DNA from: CAWKEY01 sp963848675
Lineage (GTDB): Bacteria; Pseudomonadota; Gammaproteobacteria; Methylococcales; Methylomonadaceae
Direction: 5' to 3'
Assembly: GCA_963848675.1 (NCBI GenBank)
Contig: CAWKEY010000026.1
Span: 1-64,000 of the forward strand
Length of the DNA: 64,000 nucleotides
A program made the translations under genes and the position numbers. Under the pieces are notes generated by a model, which was not told where the DNA came from, searched no databases, and saw only the letters and a program-made list of their open reading frames with translations. Positions 59,872-64,000 of this stretch are shown piece after piece; the first letter of the stretch is position 1, and each line of letters starts with the position of its first letter.

Positions 59872-60782
59872 ATGACTGATTATAAACTAACCCACCTTAA
59901 ACAACTGGAAGCTGAGAGTATTCACATTATTCGGGAAGTCGCGGCTGAATTTGACAAGCCCGTAATGCTCTATTCCATCGGCAAGGACTCTGCCGTCATG
60001 CTGCATTTGACCATGAAGGCATTTTATCCCCGGCAAGCCTCCGTTTCCCTTGATGCATATCGATACCACCTGGAAATTCAAGGAAATGATTGAATTTCGT
60101 GACAAGCTGATCAAGGACCTGGGACTTGAGTTATTGGTATATATCAACCAGGACGGCGTTGATCAAGGCATAGGCCCGTTTACGCACGGCAGTAAAAAAC
60201 ATACGGATGTCATGAAAACCGACGCGCTCAAGCAGGCCTTGAACAAATATCAGTTTGACGCCGCTTTTGGCGGCGCCCGTCGCGACGAGGAAAAATCGCG
60301 CGCGAAAGAGCGTGTTTACTCCTTCCGCGACAAGAATCACCGCTGGGACCCGAAAAACCAGCGCCCGGAATTGTGGAATATCTTCAACGGCAAGATCGAC
60401 AAAGGCGAAAGTATCCGCGTGTTCCCGCTGTCCAACTGGACCGAGCTGGACATCTGGCAATACATCCATCTGGAAAATATCCCGATTGTGCCATTGTACT
60501 TCGCCAAGAAGCGCCCGGTGGTCAATAAAGACGGCATGCTGATCATGGTCGATGACGAGCGCATGCCGATCGGCCCGGATGACAAAGTGGAAATGAAAAT
60601 GGTGCGCTTCCGCACCCTGGGCTGTTATCCGCTTGACCGGCGCCGTGGAATCGACCGCCACCACGCTGCCTGAAATCATTCAGGAAATGCTGCTCACCAC
60701 CACCTCTGAACGCCAGGGCCGTTTGATCGATCACGACCAGGCTGGCTCGATGGAGCAGAAGAAGCGCGAGGGGTATTTTTAA
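59872..60782 (+). CDS. cysD: Sulfate adenylyltransferase small subunit, two frameshifts
   Basis: The frame from 59872 carries LKQLEAESIHIIREVAAEFD and the PP-loop YSIGKDSAVMLHLTMKAFYP. It is broken by an extra C in 60028-60031 and an extra T at 60633-60634. Reading through them gives HIDTTWKFKEMIEFRD, DAAFGGARRDEEKSRAKERV, and finally GAVESTATTLPEIIQEMLLT with SMEQKKREGYF. The corrected protein has 302 residues, the length of E. coli CysD, with every family motif present. It makes APS from sulfate and ATP with CysN. The perfect repair supports sequence error. Confidence 0.93.
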
Positions 60783-60813
60783 AACCAGACGAAAGCGAAA
60801 GAGAAGGTGAAAG

Positions 60814-61158
60814 ATGGCGAGGTTTGAGGATTTGCAAGTTTGGCGACGTTCATCAACACTCTGTGTCGATATTTATAGGGTGCTAGCATCTTGTAGAGAT
60901 TATGGCTTTAAGGATCAGATAACCCGATCCAGTTTATCGATACCAAGCAATATCGCCGAAGGGTTTGAAAGAGGCAGCGCAAAGGATTCAAACAAGTTTT
61001 ATTACTACGCCAAAGGCTCCTGCGGTGAATTGCGCACTCAGATTTATATTGGCGTTAAAATTGGTTATATACCCAAAGACATCGGTATGGCTTGGAAAGA
61101 CGAAGTGGAACAACTGTCGAAAATGTTAGCCGCCCTGATTAAATCACGCCTACTCTAA
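60814..61158 (+). CDS. Four-helix-bundle (S23/IVP-type) protein inserted between cysD and cysN
   Basis: This is a 114-residue protein with the family pattern FEDLQVWRRSSTLCVDIYRV, FKDQITRSSLSIPSNIAEGF, ERGSAKDSNKFYYYAKGSCG and ELRTQIYIGVKIGYI. These small helical proteins are known as products of intervening sequences in 23S rRNA genes and also occur as single genes at many sites. Here the gene separates cysD and cysN. It is flanked by GAAAG-rich repeats that are roughly inverted (about 60787-60813 and 61158-61190). The function is unknown; mobility is inferred. Confidence 0.88.
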   Translation: MARFEDLQVWRRSSTLCVDIYRVLASCRDYGFKDQITRSSLSIPSNIAEGFERGSAKDSNKFYYYAKGSCGELRTQIYIGVKIGYIPKDIGMAWKDEVEQLSKMLAALIKSRLL

Positions 61159-61223
61159 CTTTCGTCTTTCTTGAACCTTTCGCCTTACTTATCCCAGTTT
61201 AAATTTTTATTTTTGGAAACCAC

Positions 61224-62921
61224 ATGTCCCACCAATCCGATTTAATCAGTACCGACATCAACGCCTATCTGGCAGAACACGAACGCAAGGAATTGCTGCG
61301 GTTTTTGACCTGCGGCAATGTCGACGACGGCAAAAGCACGCTGATCGGCCGCTTGCTGCATGATTCAAAAATGATTTACGAAGACCAGCTGGCCGCGGTG
61401 CAGGCCGACAGCGTCAAATCCGGCACCACCGGTGCCGGCAAGATCGACTTGGCTTTGCTGGTCGACGGTTTGCAGGCCGAGCGCGAGCAAGGCATTACCA
61501 TTGATGTCGCCTATCGCTATTTTTCGACCTCGACCCGCAAATTCATTATTGCCGACACCCCGGGGCACGAGCAGTACACCCGCAACATGGCCACCGGCGC
61601 GTCCACCTGCGATCTGGCGGTGATTCTGATTGATGCGCGTTACGGGGTGCAAACGCAAACCAAACGCCACAGTTTCATTGCCTCATTGCTGGGCATCAAG
61701 CACATTATCGTCGCCGTCAATAAAATGGACCTGGTCGAGTACAGCGAAGACACCTTCAACACCATCAAAGACGACTATCTGGCCTTTGTAAAAACCCTCG
61801 ACTGCAAGGATGCAGGAGGTAGGGCACCAAAAGTAGGCGCCTTAGGCGACGCAGAAGCAGTTGCCGAGGATTTGCACGATATTCATTTTATCCCGATGTC
61901 AGCGCTGGACGGCGACAACGTGGTCAACCCCAGCGCCAACATGCCGTGGTTTACCGGCAAACCGATGATGGAGCTGCTGAATAGCATCCAGATTGCCGGC
62001 GATCACAATTTCATCGACGCGCGTTTCCCGGTGCAGTATGTCAACCGCCCCAACCTGGATTTTCGCGGCTTTTGCGGCACGGTAGCGGCCGGGGTTTTCA
62101 AGAAAGGCGACCGGATTACCGCCCTGCCTTCCGGCAAATCCAGCAAAATCAAAGCCATCGTCACGTATGACGGTGAACTTGAAGAAGCCTTTCCACCGAT
62201 GGCAGTCACCCTGACCCTGGAAGACGAGATTGATGTCAGCCGCGGCGACATGCTCATCGGCACGGAAAAGACACCGGCCACCGTTGCCGACAAATTTAAA
62301 GCCAGCATCGTCTGGATGGCAGAAAAAGCCATGACGCCGGGGCGTCAATATACCATCAAACTGGCGACCCGCAGTGTGCCCGGCTCCATAGCCATGATTC
62401 ATCACCGCATCGATGTCAATACCCTGGAGCACCATGATGCCAGTGAATTAAAACTCAATGAAATCGGCTCCTGCACGGTTTCGGTCAGCGCGCCCGTGGT
62501 CTTTGATCCCTACAAGGCCAGCAAATACACGGGTTCATTCATCATCATCGATCGTCTGAGCAACGGTACTGTCGGCGCCGGCATGATTACCGGCATGATT
62601 GGTGATGAAATTCAGCAGCCGGTCAGCGCAGCAGAGCGTGCGGCGCGATTCAGCCAAAAAGCGACGGCCATTGCCTTAACCGGCGCCAGCGGTAAAGACA
62701 TGGCCTATCAACTGGAAAGAAAATTATTTGATAACGGCCATGCCACAACCGTTCTGGAAACAGCCGCTGCCACAGGGCTGATTGAAGCCGTTAAAAATGC
62801 CGGCCTGATTTGCTTGTGCGTCAATAGCAGCAAGGAATTGTCGGATGTGAGTTTTGATTGCGAGCAATTTTCAATTGATGATATTTACGCCGCCCTGAAA
62901 GATCAGAAAATAATCTATTAG
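61224..62921 (+). CDS. cysN: Sulfate adenylyltransferase large subunit with a degenerate APS-kinase tail
   Basis: This is a 565-residue protein. The GTPase domain has GNVDDGKSTLIGRLLHDSKM, REQGITIDVAYRYF, IADTPGHEQYTRNMATGAST and AVNKMDLVEY, followed by elongation-factor-like barrels to about residue 455. CysN alone is about 475 residues. The extra 100 or so residues begin FSQKATAIALTGASGKDMAY and look like an APS kinase (CysC) domain whose P-loop (normally GLSGSGKST) has become GASGKDMA. They end FSIDDIYAALKDQKIIY. Sulfate activation should work; APS phosphorylation by this tail should not. Confidence 0.93.
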   Translation: MSHQSDLISTDINAYLAEHERKELLRFLTCGNVDDGKSTLIGRLLHDSKMIYEDQLAAVQADSVKSGTTGAGKIDLALLVDGLQAEREQGITIDVAYRYFSTSTRKFIIADTPGHEQYTRNMATGASTCDLAVILIDARYGVQTQTKRHSFIASLLGIKHIIVAVNKMDLVEYSEDTFNTIKDDYLAFVKTLDCKDAGGRAPKVGALGDAEAVAEDLHDIHFIPMSALDGDNVVNPSANMPWFTGKPMMELLNSIQIAGDHNFIDARFPVQYVNRPNLDFRGFCGTVAAGVFKKGDRITALPSGKSSKIKAIVTYDGELEEAFPPMAVTLTLEDEIDVSRGDMLIGTEKTPATVADKFKASIVWMAEKAMTPGRQYTIKLATRSVPGSIAMIHHRIDVNTLEHHDASELKLNEIGSCTVSVSAPVVFDPYKASKYTGSFIIIDRLSNGTVGAGMITGMIGDEIQQPVSAAERAARFSQKATAIALTGASGKDMAYQLERKLFDNGHATTVLETAAATGLIEAVKNAGLICLCVNSSKELSDVSFDCEQFSIDDIYAALKDQKIIY

Positions 62922-62931
62922 CGTTTCACAG

Positions 62932-62966
62932 CCCTGCAAACCCTAATGTATCTATAGTTTGCAGGG
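62932..62966 (+). terminator. Hairpin directly after cysN
   Basis: CCCTGCAAAC at 62932-62941 and GTTTGCAGGG at 62957-62966 are perfect 10-bp arms with a 15-base loop, starting 11 bases after the cysN stop. There is no clear T-run. Confidence 0.55.
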
Positions 62967-62996
62967 TCACGTTTGCAGAGTTCTGGTGTACCTCTA

Positions 62997-63049
62997 AGAG
63001 CACGAAGGGCACGAAGTTTTATATTGTTTCTTCGCGCCCTTCGTGCTCT
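62997..63049. repeat. 14-bp inverted repeat
   Basis: AGAGCACGAAGGGC at 62997-63010 and its complement at 63036-63049 form a strong hairpin extended by ACGAAG and CTTCG inside. Similar GAAGGGCACGAAG units are common dispersed repeats; it may also end the cys transcript. Confidence 0.6.
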
Positions 63050-63157
63050 TCGTAGGGAAAAACTACTTAACCAAATCCGCCACGGTGATCGCCTTAACCC
63101 TATCCCCTCACAATTTATGCGTGTATATTGATATTGAATTTATAAAGGGGAAATGCC

Positions 63158-63340
63158 ATGTCAGCTGCCAATTGGATCAAGTTTTTAAAGCGCTTATTGC
63201 TTTGCATAATCATTTTAGTTGTTCATTATGCTGTCCTATTTATTCCGGTTGCTGAACTTTTTCTGATTTACATCCTGTTTTTCAATCCAAAACGGTTTAG
63301 AAATTACCTGGATAACTACACATTGACCTTCAATAAATGA
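63158..63340 (+). CDS. Predicted small membrane protein of 60 residues
   Basis: The ATG at 63158 is preceded by a good Shine-Dalgarno run (AAAGGGGAAATGCC). The product MSAANWIKFLKRLLLCIIIL continues VVHYAVLFIPVAELFLIYIL, with two hydrophobic helices, then the basic end FNPKRFRNYLDNYTLTF. It looks like a real inner-membrane peptide but matches no family that I know. Confidence 0.6.
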   Translation: MSAANWIKFLKRLLLCIIILVVHYAVLFIPVAELFLIYILFFNPKRFRNYLDNYTLTFNK

Positions 63341-63391
63341 AGCTCCCTCAGCCCTAAAAACAACATCTAACCCCCATTGAGCAACTCAGCC

Positions 63392-63812
63392 ATGGCGCCG
63401 CACTGGGAACATTTCGAACACGATGCCGACATTGGCATTCGCGGCATTGCGCCTACACTGGCTCAGGCGTTTGAACAGGCCGCGATCGCCATGACCGCCG
63501 TCATCACCGATCCTGACCAGGTTCTGGCAGAAAAAGCAGTCTTTATTCACTGTTCAGCACCCGATCACGAGCTGTTATTGGTCGACTGGATCAATGCACT
63601 CATCTACGAAATGGCGGTTCAAAGTCTGTTATTCTCGCGTTATCAGGTCACCATTGATCATGGCACCTTATCGGCAACTGCACTGGGGTGAGGCCGTGGA
63701 TCGGCAAAAACATCAGCCTGCCGTGGAAATCAAAGGCGCCACGTTTACTGAACTGCATGTCTGTCAACAAGCGGATGGCCTGTGGCTGGCTCAATGTATT
63801 GTCGACGTTTAA
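63392..63812 (+). CDS. Archease, single frameshift
   Basis: From the ATG at 63392 the protein reads WEHFEHDADIGIRGIAPTLA with the Asp-rich metal site of archease, then HELLLVDWINALIYEMAVQS and TIDHGTLSATALG. An extra G in 63685-63688 throws it out of frame. The rest (EAVDRQKHQPAVEIKGATFT, ELHVCQQADGLWLAQCIVDV) is in the next frame, including the C-terminal metal-binding end. Corrected length is 139 residues. Archease activates the RNA ligase RtcB, which is encoded 12 bases downstream. Confidence 0.9.
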
Positions 63813-63824
63813 AGGATAAGCCCC

Positions 63825-64000
63825 ATGGATATCAAGCAATTTATTCAGCGTGATGAAACCTGCTGGGAGATTCCCGCCAAAGGCGCCATGCGCGTACCGG
63901 CCATTATCTATGCCGATGCTCAATTGTTGCAGGCGATGGATGAAAAAGTGTATCAGCAGATTACCAATGTGGCCGCCCTGCCCGGCATCGTTGAAGCCGC
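63825..64000 (+). CDS. rtcB: RtcB RNA-splicing ligase, 5' end at the window edge
   Basis: The frame from 63825 reads MDIKQFIQRDETCWEIPAKG, MRVPAIIYADAQLLQAM, then ITNVAALPGIVEA, the conserved N-terminus of RtcB. The GTP- and Mn-dependent active site lies beyond the window. RtcB joins RNA ends with 2',3'-cyclic phosphate and 5'-OH. Pairing with archease supports the call. Confidence 0.9.
   Translation, partial: MDIKQFIQRDETCWEIPAKGAMRVPAIIYADAQLLQAMDEKVYQQITNVAALPGIVEA

Noticed and set aside
1..64000. rRNA and tRNA genes, CRISPR arrays, prophage
   Set aside because: None was recognised by eye; a covariance-model scan for tRNAs and small RNAs would be decisive and could not be run.

Overview
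The window looks like a gammaproteobacterial chromosome, plausibly a gamma (type I) methanotroph of the Methylococcales. This is an inference from protein style and gene order; no rRNA, tRNA or methane-oxidation gene is present to confirm it. The left 30 kb is an accessory surface-polysaccharide region full of toxin-antitoxin genes, insertion sequences and small palindromic repeats. The right 34 kb is mostly housekeeping metabolism.

1-1045 holds a decayed MNT/HEPN pair and a Phd/VapC pair with a frameshifted VapC. 1439-4360 encodes two family 2 glycosyltransferases and a flippase-like membrane protein. 4365-14969 (minus strand) is one long operon: rfbF, rfbG, an rfbC-like epimerase, a sugar C-methyltransferase, a YhcG-type nuclease, a DegT aminotransferase, WbqC, a methyltransferase, a short-chain dehydrogenase, an ATP-grasp ligase, a metallophosphoesterase and a CmcI-like protein. 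Consecutive genes overlap by ATGA except around the YhcG gene, which looks inserted. The operon probably builds and decorates a CDP-derived branched deoxysugar. 15188-17969 has wlbB, a wlbA carrying an amber codon, and a MNT/HEPN pair lying between wlbB and a duplicated tail of wlbB. 18297-22671 is a wreck of a wzm/wzt O-antigen exporter: wzm is frameshifted, two wzt copies are truncated, one is split by an IS50-like element, and a second 1,118-bp copy of the yhcG segment sits in the other. 23064-27649 has three intact MNT/HEPN pairs, an IS5-family element and gene remnants. 27957-29279 has a Uma2 nuclease and a coiled-coil membrane protein with a heptad tandem repeat.

29711-35435 (minus) is a self-contained Hsp70 operon: a large TPR protein, a J-like protein, a GrpE-like protein, an Hsp70 and a zinc-ribbon protein. 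Then come a DUF900 hydrolase, N-carbamoylputrescine amidase, an H-NS-like protein, a DUF2914 protein, sucA-sucB-lpd (2-oxoglutarate dehydrogenase), a CPA2 antiporter and a UbiH-family monooxygenase. Next are a very large glutamate synthase and a CysJ-like diflavin reductase, an FAD oxidoreductase, mtgA, cysD-(four-helix protein)-cysN, and archease followed by the start of rtcB at the window edge.

Two points matter most to a reader. First, the lpd product lacks both redox-active cysteines (Tyr52 and Ser57 stand in their place) while keeping the rest of the fold. Second, six genes (wzm, hsp70, the zinc-ribbon gene, gltB, cysD, archease) are broken only by single extra bases. Removing nine bases restores all six, and cysD then has exactly 302 codons before its stop. 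That is more like systematic insertion error in the sequence than real gene loss, and it should be resolved before calling these genes pseudogenes.
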